The notes below the pieces were generated by a model. It had not been told where the DNA came from. It made no database searches and was given only the letters and a program-made list of their open reading frames with translations. The translations under genes and the position numbers were made by a program. A DNA stretch of 64,000 nucleotides from UBA6055 sp965214085 (GTDB lineage Bacteria > Chloroflexota > Anaerolineae > Aggregatilineales > Phototrophicaceae): the NCBI GenBank assembly GCA_965214085.1, contig OZ243937.1, positions 1,984,001 through 2,048,000 on the forward strand. The letters run 5' to 3'. How positions within the stretch are numbered: the stretch's first letter is position 1; each line of letters starts with the position of its first letter. This document shows positions 16,779-25,282 of this stretch, piece by piece.

Positions 16779-17685
16779 TTAGCGCCCAGTCATAATGCTG
16801 ATAGCCCACGCGCAGCCTTTCCGCATGAGTCAAAATAAAGTCGCGCTCCTCTTCTGCCAGAAACCTGGCGATGTAGCGCAAAACCGGCGTCCGGCTGCCC
16901 AGGCCCATCCACTTGCCGCCGAAGTCGGGACTGTACCACTGGAATATGCGCGATAAGGCGACGGCGCCCTCATTGCGGTTAATTTGAATGCCGCCATTTT
17001 GGATGAAGTTGCCTGCCGCCAGGTCGAGCTGATGATCAAGTTGGGCAGCCTGATAAATGCCGATCGGCGGGCAGGAGCTGGCGCCACAGACGAGGGCGAA
17101 GTGTATGCGAGGGTCAACTTGAGCCAGCGCGTATTGGCGGCGCGCATCTTTGCGGGAGAAGCGCAGGCCCGGGATCAGAAAATGCGCCCGGTTGCCGCGC
17201 AAGATTCCATGCTCGATATCATCCAGACTGTAGCGGTAGCCGCCGATTACGTAGGCGATGCGCTCAAAGGCGCCGCGGATTTGCAAAAGCGACCTCGTCT
17301 CGTGATATGCCAGCACGCCATGAATCAGCAGCGCGTTATAAATGTTGATCCAGAATGCCCGGCGTTCTAGGTCAGTGGCCAGCTCGCCCGGATCGTATTC
17401 CCGCAGCGCCGCCGCCAGCGGACGATACTCGTCAATGACTTGGCTGCGCGCCAGCCGCTCATAATCGACGCGGCCGGTCTCCAGGTTCAGGCCATCCGGC
17501 CGCCAGCGATTCATGGTTGATTTCAAAGCCGAGGCAATGTCGCCGCGGGCGCCTGGATCAGGCGCGCAGTTGCAGTTCAGCGCTTCGTCAGCTTCGACCT
17601 TGCCAAAACGCATGTAAAGCCGCATGGGCAGGCGAATGGGGCTTGGCCGCAGCTCGGAATCAGCGCAGGCAAAACGTAGCGCCAT
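16771..17685 (-). CDS. DUF547 domain protein
   Basis: Contains the DUF547 signature RAFWINIYNALLIHGVL, then GYRYSLDDIEHGILRGN and HFALVCGASSCPPI. About 304 residues from ATG 17685, which has GGGAG nine bases upstream; a longer frame reaches into the Nudix gene. DUF547 has a papain-like fold in related proteins, and the conserved Cys (ASSCPPI) and His are present here, but activity is unproven. Located two bases after the Nudix stop. Confidence 0.85.
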   Translation of the reverse strand: MALRFACADSELRPSPIRLPMRLYMRFGKVEADEALNCNCAPDPGARGDIASALKSTMNRWRPDGLNLETGRVDYERLARSQVIDEYRPLAAALREYDPGELATDLERRAFWINIYNALLIHGVLAYHETRSLLQIRGAFERIAYVIGGYRYSLDDIEHGILRGNRAHFLIPGLRFSRKDARRQYALAQVDPRIHFALVCGASSCPPIGIYQAAQLDHQLDLAAGNFIQNGGIQINRNEGAVALSRIFQWYSPDFGGKWMGLGSRTPVLRYIARFLAEEERDFILTHAERLRVGYQHYDWALNV

Positions 17686-17686
17686 A

Positions 17687-18205
17687 TCAAGCGTCTCCCT
17701 GGAAGCGCAGCTTGATGCGGTCAATTTTGTCGTAACTCACGTGTACATTCATCGGCGGCTCGTCGTCATTCATTTGCAGAATCTTCGGCAATAGATGGGG
17801 CAGATCTTCCACCAGATCAAGCTCGTTGATCCTCCCCTTCTCTACCCATTCCAAGCGTCCTTCGGGGCTTTCGCCTTTAATGGCGCGGCTTTCGCTAATC
17901 GCAGTATATACAAAAAGGAGGATTCCAGTCTGCTGGCCCGCGTCGATATTGTGGATGCTACGCAGGCGGAGCGAATGCGCTTTCAGGCCGCTTTCTTCTT
18001 CGATTTCGCGCAGCGCCCCGCTGGCAGGGTCTTCATCCCGCTCGATGTGGCCGCCCAAGCCGTTATACTGATTGGGGAAAACCCTTCGATGCGGCGCGCG
18101 TTTCATCAAGAGTACCGCATCGCCATTAAGGACAAATGACAAGGTTCGCGGCATCACCAGCCAGCGCTTATGCCTGGCATCGGCGCCCTGCTGTTTCGCG
18201 CCCAT
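17687..18205 (-). CDS. Nudix hydrolase
   Basis: 172 residues. The Nudix box is complete: GGHIERDEDPASG followed by ALREIEEESG. The preceding PRTLSFVLNGDAVLLMKRAP and NQYNGLGG resemble 8-oxo-dGTPase/MutT-like enzymes, though the substrate is not determined by this. ATG 18205 has GAGGAG at eight bases and is preferred over more upstream codons. First gene of a minus-strand unit with DUF547 and small membrane proteins; divergent from the serine kinase-like gene. Confidence 0.93.
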   Translation of the reverse strand: MGAKQQGADARHKRWLVMPRTLSFVLNGDAVLLMKRAPHRRVFPNQYNGLGGHIERDEDPASGALREIEEESGLKAHSLRLRSIHNIDAGQQTGILLFVYTAISESRAIKGESPEGRLEWVEKGRINELDLVEDLPHLLPKILQMNDDEPPMNVHVSYDKIDRIKLRFQGDA

Positions 18206-18307
18206 ATTCCAGCTCCTCGCTTGGCCTCGCAGCGCGGCGCAATTGCCGCCTGCCCCAGTTCGTGATACGCTATGCGCGATCACTAAATTATTCTACTTGG
18301 AAAGTCA

Positions 18308-19126
18308 GTGTTTTCGAATCCGATAAGCGCGCCGCCGCCAGCGCTGCGCATCGTTCATGTCAGCGACATTCTGCCGCACGAAAAGAGCGATGTGCAGCGT
18401 TCGCAGCCATTGATGGACAGGATCAAACGGGCTGAAGTCTTCACCAATCCGCCGCTCGTTGGCGAACTGGCCGATGGCAGATATGTGCTGATGGATGGTT
18501 CAAATCGGCATGTATCGATGATTATGCTGGGCTTTGAACATATATTGGCGCAGGTGGTCGACTATGAAAGCGACTTCGTCGAGTTAGGCGTTTGGCAGCA
18601 TATTGTCGCCGATTGGAACTCGCAAGCGCTGCTGGAAAAACTGGCTGCGATCGACCAAGTCGAGATTCGTGACGGCTGGGACGGCAAAGCGGTAGCGCAA
18701 ATCTTGCTGCATGACGGACCGGTATTCTCGTTACATGCCGTTACTGAAGGCTTGGCGGAGCGAAATGCGACCTTGCGCCAGGTGGTCGCCAATTATCATA
18801 ACCATGCCACCTTGTATCGAACGCCACTGACTGATCCGGCCCAGATTTGGTCGCTCTTCCCCAGTGGGTTCGCCTTGGTGATGTTCCCGTCGTATCAGCC
18901 GCAGGACATTATCGAGGCGGCGCTGCAGCGGGCTTATCTTCCGCCCGGCGTCAGCCGCCACATCATCCACGGACGAGCGCTGAATGTCAATTATCCCATG
19001 CAGAAGTTGCGCGCCAGCCTGCCGCTGGAAGAGAAGAATCAGCAGTTCCAGGAATGGATGCGGCAACAGTACGCCCAGCGCAACGTACGCTTCTATGCCG
19101 AGTCTACTTTTCAGTTTGCCGAGTGA
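18308..19126 (+). CDS. ParB-fold protein of the SbnI/SerK (free serine kinase) type
   Basis: 272 residues, GTG start. The N-terminal ~100 residues match the ParB-like fold used by SbnI and archaeal SerK: LPHE (catalytic-Glu region, 24-25), LVGELADGRYVLMDGSNRH (the DGxHR motif with Asn for His), and VWQH (95-98). The C-terminal half, with PPGVSRHIIHGRALNVNYP and a tail ending VRFYAESTFQF, also resembles SbnI end to end as I remember that sequence. Those enzymes phosphorylate free L-serine to O-phosphoserine. Family assignment by recall, activity inferred. First of a five-gene plus-strand run. Confidence 0.72.
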   Translation: MFSNPISAPPPALRIVHVSDILPHEKSDVQRSQPLMDRIKRAEVFTNPPLVGELADGRYVLMDGSNRHVSMIMLGFEHILAQVVDYESDFVELGVWQHIVADWNSQALLEKLAAIDQVEIRDGWDGKAVAQILLHDGPVFSLHAVTEGLAERNATLRQVVANYHNHATLYRTPLTDPAQIWSLFPSGFALVMFPSYQPQDIIEAALQRAYLPPGVSRHIIHGRALNVNYPMQKLRASLPLEEKNQQFQEWMRQQYAQRNVRFYAESTFQFAE

Positions 19127-19132
19127 CTTCTC

Positions 19133-19570
19133 GTGACGCAGACGCTTGAACAGGCGCTAGCCAGCACAGGCATGACCAGCGACAGGCACGATTATCTCCT
19201 GCTGCGTCTGCCGCCCAGCGCCATCACTTTGGCGGCCGGCATTATGGCGGAAAGCGGCGTTCCCTTCTGCGCGGCAATCGCCGACAAGGACGAGATGTCG
19301 CTGCTAGTGCGCGACGATGTCGTGCAGGCATTTGGCGGGCGGCTGCGCTCGGCTGATGTCAGCGAGCAGACCTACCGACAGATCACCTTTGAAGCGCCGC
19401 TGGAGCCCACGCTGGTGGGTTTCATCGCCGAGATAAGCGCAGCTTTGGCCGCAGCGGAGATCCCGATTCTCGCCTTCGCCGCCTACTCTCGCGATCACAT
19501 CTTTGTGCCTAAAGAACATTTCGATGCGGCGATGCAGGCACTGGCCGCGCTACAAGACAGCTATTTGTGA
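19133..19570 (+). CDS. ACT-domain protein
   Basis: 145 residues, GTG start seven bases after the kinase-like gene. The C-terminal half has the ACT_7/CASTOR-like pattern LEPTLVGFIAEISAALAAAE followed by IPILAFAAYSRDHIFVP and a closing helix; ACT domains usually bind amino acids. The N-terminal half is probably a second degenerate ACT-like repeat. Next to a serine kinase-like protein it could serve as an amino-acid sensor; that is inference. Confidence 0.75.
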   Translation: MTQTLEQALASTGMTSDRHDYLLLRLPPSAITLAAGIMAESGVPFCAAIADKDEMSLLVRDDVVQAFGGRLRSADVSEQTYRQITFEAPLEPTLVGFIAEISAALAAAEIPILAFAAYSRDHIFVPKEHFDAAMQALAALQDSYL

Positions 19571-19582
19571 GGAAGCAATTCG

Positions 19583-19945
19583 GTGGAAATCAACCTGTTT
19601 AACGACGCCAACTCGGTGCCGCAGCCCAAGCACAAAGTCAGAATCGAGGACATCGGCGCTGTACCCTACCGCGACCGCTTCCGCGTCAAGGTCAATCTAA
19701 AGCTGACGCCCTTTCAAGAGCGCCCCAATCTGCTGATCGTCGCGCGCCGCAGCGACGGCTTGACGGTCAGCGACCTCGATGTCATCGCGACCATGCACTT
19801 TGAAAACGAGTTCACCATGCATATTCGCGGCTTGGATGACCCCACCGGCGAATACAAATTGACCGCCGAGCTCTATTACGAAACCCGCGACCCGCCGCAA
19901 GACAAAGCCGAAATCGACTTCATTATTTCGCCCTTGGAAAGCTGA
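19583..19945 (+). CDS. Small beta-rich protein, unknown
   Basis: 120 residues, GTG start with GAGGAA upstream. Alternating hydrophobic strands (FRVKVNLKLTPFQ, NLLIVARRSDG, EFTMHIRGLDDPTGEYKLTAELYYE) suggest an immunoglobulin-like or C2-like sandwich. No signal peptide, no Cys, and no C-terminal Gly-Gly, so it is not an obvious ubiquitin-like sulfur carrier. Sits three bases before the JAMM gene, suggesting a working partnership. Confidence 0.65.
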   Translation: MEINLFNDANSVPQPKHKVRIEDIGAVPYRDRFRVKVNLKLTPFQERPNLLIVARRSDGLTVSDLDVIATMHFENEFTMHIRGLDDPTGEYKLTAELYYETRDPPQDKAEIDFIISPLES

Positions 19946-19947
19946 CG

Positions 19948-20493
19948 ATGCCTGTCCGAATTGCTTATGCGGTCGCGCGTCAGATTGCCGATCACGCGCT
20001 GTCCGAGGCGCCGATGGAAGCCTGCGGCATCTTGGCTGGCTCTCGCGAGCATATCAGCCGCGCCATTGCCCTCGATAACGCGGCGGACGCGCCCGATAGG
20101 CATTTTCGCTTTGACCCCGAAGAACAACTCGAGGCGCTAAATGCCCTTGATGCGTACGGTCTTGAATGGATCGGCGTTTATCATTCCCACCCGCAGGCGC
20201 CGCCAATTCCGTCGCCAGAGGACATCGAGGCGGCAGTGGACAAGGGGCTGCTGCAGCTGATCGTCTCTTTGCAAAGCGCCAAGCCCAAGCTGAAATTGTG
20301 GCAAGTGGACGGATCGTCAGTGACGCCGATTCCGCTGGCATTTGACACAGTCCGCGATGCCGGCAGCGACGATCGCCTGGGCCGGCCCCAACGGGTCGCA
20401 ATCGTCATCGCCGGGATCGCGAGTGTGCTGCTTTTGCTGGCTGTTGCGCTGATGCTGCTGCCGCCGGCGCCAGAAATCGCGCAGGCGCCTTAG
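19948..20493 (+). CDS. JAMM/MPN+ metalloprotease with C-terminal membrane anchor
   Basis: Residues 1-130 are an intact JAMM domain: Glu24 in MEACGIL, then HSHPQAPPIPSPED in which His79, His81, Ser89 and Asp92 fit HxHx7SxxD exactly. Bacterial JAMM proteins cleave isopeptide-like bonds to ubiquitin-like carriers or release cysteine from sulfur carriers. Unlike the compact Mec-type enzymes, this one ends with a transmembrane helix (about 148-172, VAIVIAGIASVLLLLAVALM) placing the catalytic domain on the cytosolic face. No ubiquitin-like or E1 gene is nearby. Confidence 0.9.
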   Translation: MPVRIAYAVARQIADHALSEAPMEACGILAGSREHISRAIALDNAADAPDRHFRFDPEEQLEALNALDAYGLEWIGVYHSHPQAPPIPSPEDIEAAVDKGLLQLIVSLQSAKPKLKLWQVDGSSVTPIPLAFDTVRDAGSDDRLGRPQRVAIVIAGIASVLLLLAVALMLLPPAPEIAQAP

Positions 20494-20512
20494 GCTCGCG
20501 GGGAACGTTTTG

Positions 20513-21325
20513 ATGGACGTTGCCATTCATGCGCTGGCGGGGATCTTGCTGGGCGGGTTAGTGAACGCGCTGGCGGACAATCTGCCGCAGAGCCGGTTTC
20601 TGGCGCGTCCTCGTTATGCTGATGGCAGTCCGCGACCGCTGATCGCCTGGCTGGGCCTGAGCGCCTTCATGCTCAATCGGCGGCGTCCACGCGACAAGCG
20701 CGAGGGCGAATGCCCGGACAAGCTCAGCTGGCGCTATCCGCTGACGGAGTTGACGTTGGCTGCCTTGCTATTGACAACTCATCTCGCCGCTGGCGCCAAT
20801 CCGCAAGCCTCACTGGGCCAGCAACTACTGTGGCAACTATACGCAGTCGATTTTGTATTGCTCGCCGTCGTGGACATTGAACACAAGCGCATTCTTTTCC
20901 TGCCAGTGTTGGCAGCGGCCATGCTGGCAATGTTGGACGCGGCGGTATTCCCGCAGCATCCGCCGGGATTGACCAGCAGCTTGGCCGGCGGCTTTGTCGG
21001 CGGCATTGTGTTTTCGCTGGTCTACGCGGGCGGTCAAGTTTATGGTGGACGAATAAATCACAGCAGTGAGAAGCCGACAACCTTTGGCAAAGGCGATGTC
21101 TACTTGATGGCTGTCGGCGGCTTGATAGTTGGCTTCCCGAATGTGCTCGTTGCCATGTTCGGCGCAGTCATTATGGGCGGTGCCGGCGCATTGGCCTTCA
21201 TAGTGGGTATCCGCTTGCGAGGCCAGCGCTACGAGCGCTTTACGGCGCTGCCTTACGGGCCATATATCTTGGGCGCTGTATATTTTGTCATGCTATTCCC
21301 AAACGCAGTCGGCTTGGGAACTTAA
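20513..21325 (+). CDS. Prepilin peptidase (A24 family)
   Basis: Aspartic membrane peptidase that processes type IV prepilins or related pseudopilins. About 270 residues, eight or so helices. The catalytic Asp pair lies in VVDIEHKRI and FGKGDVYLMAVGG (the GxGD motif). The N-terminal methyltransferase-like loop keeps LSWRYPLTEL but has lost the usual two CxxC zinc pairs (one Cys only), so methylation may be absent. ATG 20513 with GGGGA upstream preferred over TTG 20510. No pilin genes in the window. Confidence 0.88.
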   Translation: MDVAIHALAGILLGGLVNALADNLPQSRFLARPRYADGSPRPLIAWLGLSAFMLNRRRPRDKREGECPDKLSWRYPLTELTLAALLLTTHLAAGANPQASLGQQLLWQLYAVDFVLLAVVDIEHKRILFLPVLAAAMLAMLDAAVFPQHPPGLTSSLAGGFVGGIVFSLVYAGGQVYGGRINHSSEKPTTFGKGDVYLMAVGGLIVGFPNVLVAMFGAVIMGGAGALAFIVGIRLRGQRYERFTALPYGPYILGAVYFVMLFPNAVGLGT

Positions 21326-21365
21326 ACGGCCTGACTTTGCGCGCGGGCTCAGCGCTCTCACGCTG

Positions 21366-22496
21366 CTAGTGTGCTGCCAGCGCCACGCGCCCTGAGGAGA
21401 ACTCAGCTTCAGCGAACTTGGCGATGACGCCGCCGCCGAGGCAGACATCGCCCTGATAGATGACCGCCGCTTGGCCAGGCGTAATATCGCGCTGTGGCTC
21501 ATCAAAAATGACGCTGAATCGGTGCTGGCCAAGAATTTCGATTGCGGCCGGTTGAGCCTTGGCGCGGTAGCGAATCTTGACGTGGGCGCGGAAGGTTTTG
21601 CCCGGCGCCGCTCCGCTCAGCCAATTGGCGTTTTCCGCGATCAGCCGGTCACGGCCCAGTTGGCCACGCGTGCCGACCACAAGCGCGTTTTTGTAGGGGT
21701 TCATCGCCAGCACATATAGCGGCTCATTAGCGGAGATGCCCAAACCCTTGCGCTGGCCGATGGTGTAATTCGCCAAGCCCTGATGTTCGCCCAGCAAATC
21801 TCCCTTTGCATTCACAATCGGACCCGGCGCCATCACATCAGGCGCGTGCAAGCGCAGGAAATCGCGATAGTCGCTGTCGCCCAAAAAACAGAGATCCTGG
21901 CTGTCTTTCTTGCCGGCGACATTCAAGCCTAGCTCTTGCGCAAGCTCCCGCACCTCGTGTTTGTGATAGTCGCCGACGGGAAACTTGGCGCGCGCCAGCT
22001 GCGATTGCTGCATGACGCTGAGGACGTAGCTCTGATCTTTCGCCGCGTCCAGCCCGCTCCGCAAGTCCCAGCCGCCGCCCGAATTCCTTGAAATGCGCGC
22101 GTAGTGACCGGTGGCCAGATAGTCAGCATCCAGCGCCAAGGCATTGTTGAGCAGCCAGTCGAAACGGATATGGCGGTTGCACTCCAGACAGGGGTTGGGG
22201 GTATAGCCGTCGCGGTGCTGATCGATGAAATATTGCACCACGGTACTGCGGAAAATGTCCTTGCTGTCCAGCACGTAGAAGGGAATGCCCAGCTTGTCGG
22301 CGATGCGGCGGGCGTCGCTCATTTGCTCAGGCGTACAGCAGCGATTGTGCTCAGCGCCGCCCAAAGCCTCATCGGTCCACAAGCGCATCATCATGCCGAC
22401 GACATCGTAACCGGCTCTGACCATGAGCGCCGCCGCGACGGAACTGTCTACGCCGCCGCTCATCGCCACCACCACGCGGGTATGCGAGCGGCTCAT
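21366..22496 (-). CDS. mnmA: tRNA-specific 2-thiouridylase MnmA
   Basis: Thiolates U34 of tRNA Lys, Glu and Gln, using ATP and persulfide sulfur from a cysteine desulfurase. 376 residues from ATG 22496, which overlaps the iscS stop by one base (TAATG). PP-loop AMSGGVDSSVAA, catalytic Cys in NPCLECNRHIRF, second Cys in DLCFLGDSDYRDF. A longer frame extends into iscS and is rejected. The tight iscS-mnmA coupling indicates the desulfurase mainly serves tRNA thiolation. Confidence 0.97.
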   Translation of the reverse strand: MSRSHTRVVVAMSGGVDSSVAAALMVRAGYDVVGMMMRLWTDEALGGAEHNRCCTPEQMSDARRIADKLGIPFYVLDSKDIFRSTVVQYFIDQHRDGYTPNPCLECNRHIRFDWLLNNALALDADYLATGHYARISRNSGGGWDLRSGLDAAKDQSYVLSVMQQSQLARAKFPVGDYHKHEVRELAQELGLNVAGKKDSQDLCFLGDSDYRDFLRLHAPDVMAPGPIVNAKGDLLGEHQGLANYTIGQRKGLGISANEPLYVLAMNPYKNALVVGTRGQLGRDRLIAENANWLSGAAPGKTFRAHVKIRYRAKAQPAAIEILGQHRFSVIFDEPQRDITPGQAAVIYQGDVCLGGGVIAKFAEAEFSSGRVALAAH

Positions 22497-23671
22497 TAGA
22501 TCGGCTCCCGGCGCAGGCGGCTCAGTTTGCCGACCGCATCGACCAGCACATCCAAGGCATAGTCGATATCGGCTTCGGTGGTGTGCAGGCCGACCGAGAG
22601 GCGCAAGCCGCTCTTCGCCTGCTCGGCAGTGTAACCGGCCGCCAGCAGCGACTCGGCTGGTTCTGGATTGCCGGTCAGGCATGCCGAACCACTGCTGACG
22701 GCTACCCCATTCATATCCAGGTGCATCAGCAGCGCATTGGCGTCGATGCCGTTCAGCACGAAACTCGCGTGTGAGGGCAGCCGCCGCTCCGGATGGCCGC
22801 TGAGCTGCGCAGCAGGAATGCGCTGCAAAACCGCAGCAATGATTCGGTCGCGCAGGCGTCGGAAGCGCGCGTTGCGCTCTTCGCTCTCAGCGTAAGCCAA
22901 CTGCAATGCCTTGGCCAGACCCACGATAAAGGGCGTGTTATGCGTTCCCGCGCGGCGCCCCGCTTCGTGCCCGCCGCCGGTTTGGGTCGGCGTCAGTTCG
23001 ATGCCGTCGCGCAGATAGAGAATCCCCACGCCTTTGGGACCATAAAACTTGTGCGCCGACAGGCTGAGCATGTCCACGCCAAGTTCTTGCACATCGAGTG
23101 TCAGTTGGCCGCCAGCTTGCACGGCATCGGTATGCAAGAGTATGTCCTGGGAGCGGGCAATGCGAGACAGCGCCGGCAAGTCGTTGACGCTGCCCAACTC
23201 GTTGTTGGCGTAAATCACACTGGCGACAGCGCCGCCGCTCGCGCAGGCTTGGCCGAATGCCGACAAGTCGATCAAACCGTAGCGATCGACCGGCACGACC
23301 TGCGTTTCGAAATCCATCAGGCCGCCCAATTGCCGGACGGTGCTGCTGACGGCGCTATGTTCAACCGGCGAGGTGATCAACTTTGCCGGCTTGCCCTGCT
23401 TGCGCGCCCGCCAGGCCGCCCCCCGCAGCGCCAGATTGTCGCTCTCGGAGCCGCCGCTGGTGAAGATGATTTCCCGTGGCCGGCAATTCAAGATCGCAGC
23501 CACTGTCTCACGAGATTCTTCAATGGCGCGATCCGCGTCTCGGCCATAGCGATGCGACGAAGATGGATTGCCAAAGACAGCGCTGAAATATGGCGTCATC
23601 GCTGCCATCACCCGCGGGTCGACGGGCGTAGAGGCCGAGTAGTCCAAGTATACGTCGCGTTTTGTGCGCAT
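22496..23671 (-). CDS. iscS: Cysteine desulfurase (IscS/NifS family)
   Basis: PLP enzyme releasing sulfur from cysteine as persulfide. About 391 residues from ATG 23671; an in-frame GTG at 23686 would add five, and neither has a convincing ribosome site. VYLDYSASTP at the N-terminus, SLSAHKFYGPKGVGI with the PLP Lys, and SSGSACLTG with the persulfide Cys on a long loop, as in IscS rather than SufS. It is the only cysteine desulfurase seen in the window although a SUF operon lacking sufS lies at 45-50 kb. Confidence 0.95.
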   Translation of the reverse strand: MRTKRDVYLDYSASTPVDPRVMAAMTPYFSAVFGNPSSSHRYGRDADRAIEESRETVAAILNCRPREIIFTSGGSESDNLALRGAAWRARKQGKPAKLITSPVEHSAVSSTVRQLGGLMDFETQVVPVDRYGLIDLSAFGQACASGGAVASVIYANNELGSVNDLPALSRIARSQDILLHTDAVQAGGQLTLDVQELGVDMLSLSAHKFYGPKGVGILYLRDGIELTPTQTGGGHEAGRRAGTHNTPFIVGLAKALQLAYAESEERNARFRRLRDRIIAAVLQRIPAAQLSGHPERRLPSHASFVLNGIDANALLMHLDMNGVAVSSGSACLTGNPEPAESLLAAGYTAEQAKSGLRLSVGLHTTEADIDYALDVLVDAVGKLSRLRREPI

Positions 23672-23780
23672 GATCGGGTATGACACATCAACTTGCGTTG
23701 CTTGTCATTGTAGTGCAATTGCGGTATGTCAAGCAATGCGCAAGCCGGGCTGGCTTAGGGAAGTCGCAACATAATCCTTA

Positions 23781-23840
23781 ATCTCTGTGCCCTCTGTGTT
23801 CTCTGAGGTTAATATATCTTGATGCGATTGCCCTGGCTTG
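23781..23840. repeat. Half-copy of the palindromic element (copy 3)
   Basis: Only the right half is recognisable: TCTCTGTGCCCTCTGTGTTC, then TTAATATATCTTGATGCGAT and TGCCCTGG. The left half is missing or decayed. Lies between iscS and eno, 13 bases upstream of the candidate eno promoter. Confidence 0.7.
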
Positions 23841-23852
23841 GACACACGCTGA

Positions 23853-23883
23853 TTGCCTGTGTAATTGCGGCGGATGATATACT
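23853..23883 (+). promoter_or_regulatory. Possible promoter for eno-pyk
   Basis: TTGCCT (23853-23858) and TATACT (23878-23883); the 19-base spacer is long, so only the -10 is convincing. About 74 bases upstream of eno. Confidence 0.4.
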
Positions 23884-23956
23884 ATCATGTCAGGCTGAAA
23901 CTTTAGGCAGTCTGGGCATGCGACCCTGAAGCTTGCCACAAATGGAGACTTGATTG

Positions 23957-25252
23957 ATGTCAGCAATCAGCAGAGTATTCGCGCGCGAAGTCCTGGATTC
24001 ACGCGGCAACCCTACCGTCGAAGTCGAAGTGCGACTCGCGGACGCTACCATGGGACGGGCGATTGTGCCCAGCGGCGCGTCGACCGGCGAGCACGAAGCG
24101 CTGGAGATGCGCGATGGCGACAAGGCGCGCTACCTCGGCAAAGGCGTTCTGCGCGCGGTGGCGTCGGTAAATGAAGTCATCGCGCCCGAGTTGACTGGGC
24201 AGTCGCCATACAACCAGAAGGCGCTCGACGAATTGATGCTGCAGATTGACGGCACGCCAAGCAAGAGCAGGCTGGGCGCCAACGCTATTCTTGGTGTATC
24301 GATGGCTCTGGCTCACGCGGCAGCGAACAGCTTGCGCCTGCCGCTCTACGCTTATCTGGGCGGCGTCCACGCGCACGTCTTGCCCACGCCGATGATGAAT
24401 ATCATGAACGGCGGCAAGCATGCGCTGGGCAGCACGGACTTCCAGGAATTCATGGTGATGCCTGTTGGCGCGCCGACCTTCCGCGAGGCTTTGCGCTGGG
24501 GCGTCGAGATTTATCATCAACTGGGCGGCATCCTGCGCGACAAGGGTTATCAGACCACCGTCGGCGATGAGGGCGGCTTTGCGCCCAGCCTGGGCAGCAA
24601 CCAAGCCGCGCTGGATGTCATCATGCAGGCCATCGATAAAGCGGGCTATCGCGCCGGGGACGAGGTCTTCATCGCGCTTGATCCGGCCGCGTCCGAGATT
24701 TATCAGGATGGCAAATACCAACTGGAAATCGAAGGGCGCGAGCTCAATGGCGAAGAAATGGTCGAATTCTGGAGTGATTGGTGCGATCGCTACCCCATCA
24801 TCTCAATCGAAGACGGCTTGGATGAAAACGACTGGGAGAATTGGTCGCGTCTGGTAGCCAAGATTGGCGACCGTGTTCAAGTCGTCGGCGACGACCTGCT
24901 GGTTACCAATGTGGAAAAGGTACGACGCGCCATCGCTGAAGGGGCAGCCAACTCCCTGCTCCTGAAGGTGAACCAAATCGGCTCGTTGACCGAAGCCTTC
25001 GCCGCGGGCCAACTGGCGCAGAGACATAATATGACTGTGGTAACCAGCCACCGCAGCGGCGAAACCGAAGACAATACCATTGCCGATATCGCCGTGGCGC
25101 TGAATAGCGGTCAGATTAAAACCGGCGCGCCCGCGCGTACCGATCGCATCGCCAAGTATAATCAGCTGCTGCGGATTGAAGAACAACTGGGCAGCGCGGC
25201 CAGTTATGCCGGCAAGGCGGCGTTCGCCAATTTGAATGCCGATGTAGAATAG
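23957..25252 (+). CDS. eno: Enolase
   Basis: Converts 2-phosphoglycerate to phosphoenolpyruvate. 431 residues; REVLDSRGNPTVEVEV, the catalytic loop GASTGEHEALE, GDEGGFAPSL, metal ligands in SIEDGLDENDW and VGDDLLVTN, and SHRSGETEDN are all intact. ATG 23957 has GGAG nine bases upstream; a TTG one codon earlier is possible. Followed 30 bases later by pyk, placing the last two glycolytic steps together. Confidence 0.98.
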   Translation: MSAISRVFAREVLDSRGNPTVEVEVRLADATMGRAIVPSGASTGEHEALEMRDGDKARYLGKGVLRAVASVNEVIAPELTGQSPYNQKALDELMLQIDGTPSKSRLGANAILGVSMALAHAAANSLRLPLYAYLGGVHAHVLPTPMMNIMNGGKHALGSTDFQEFMVMPVGAPTFREALRWGVEIYHQLGGILRDKGYQTTVGDEGGFAPSLGSNQAALDVIMQAIDKAGYRAGDEVFIALDPAASEIYQDGKYQLEIEGRELNGEEMVEFWSDWCDRYPIISIEDGLDENDWENWSRLVAKIGDRVQVVGDDLLVTNVEKVRRAIAEGAANSLLLKVNQIGSLTEAFAAGQLAQRHNMTVVTSHRSGETEDNTIADIAVALNSGQIKTGAPARTDRIAKYNQLLRIEEQLGSAASYAGKAAFANLNADVE

Positions 25253-25282
25253 GCATGCGCCAGACACCGAAGGGGAACTAGC

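Noticed and set aside
22497..22682. 62-codon N-terminal extension of mnmA
   Set aside because: It overlaps the end of iscS and is not MnmA-like; ATG 22496 in a TAATG junction begins exactly at the family start.
22793..23683. Plus-strand open frame of 296 codons
   Set aside because: Antisense to the cysteine desulfurase gene.
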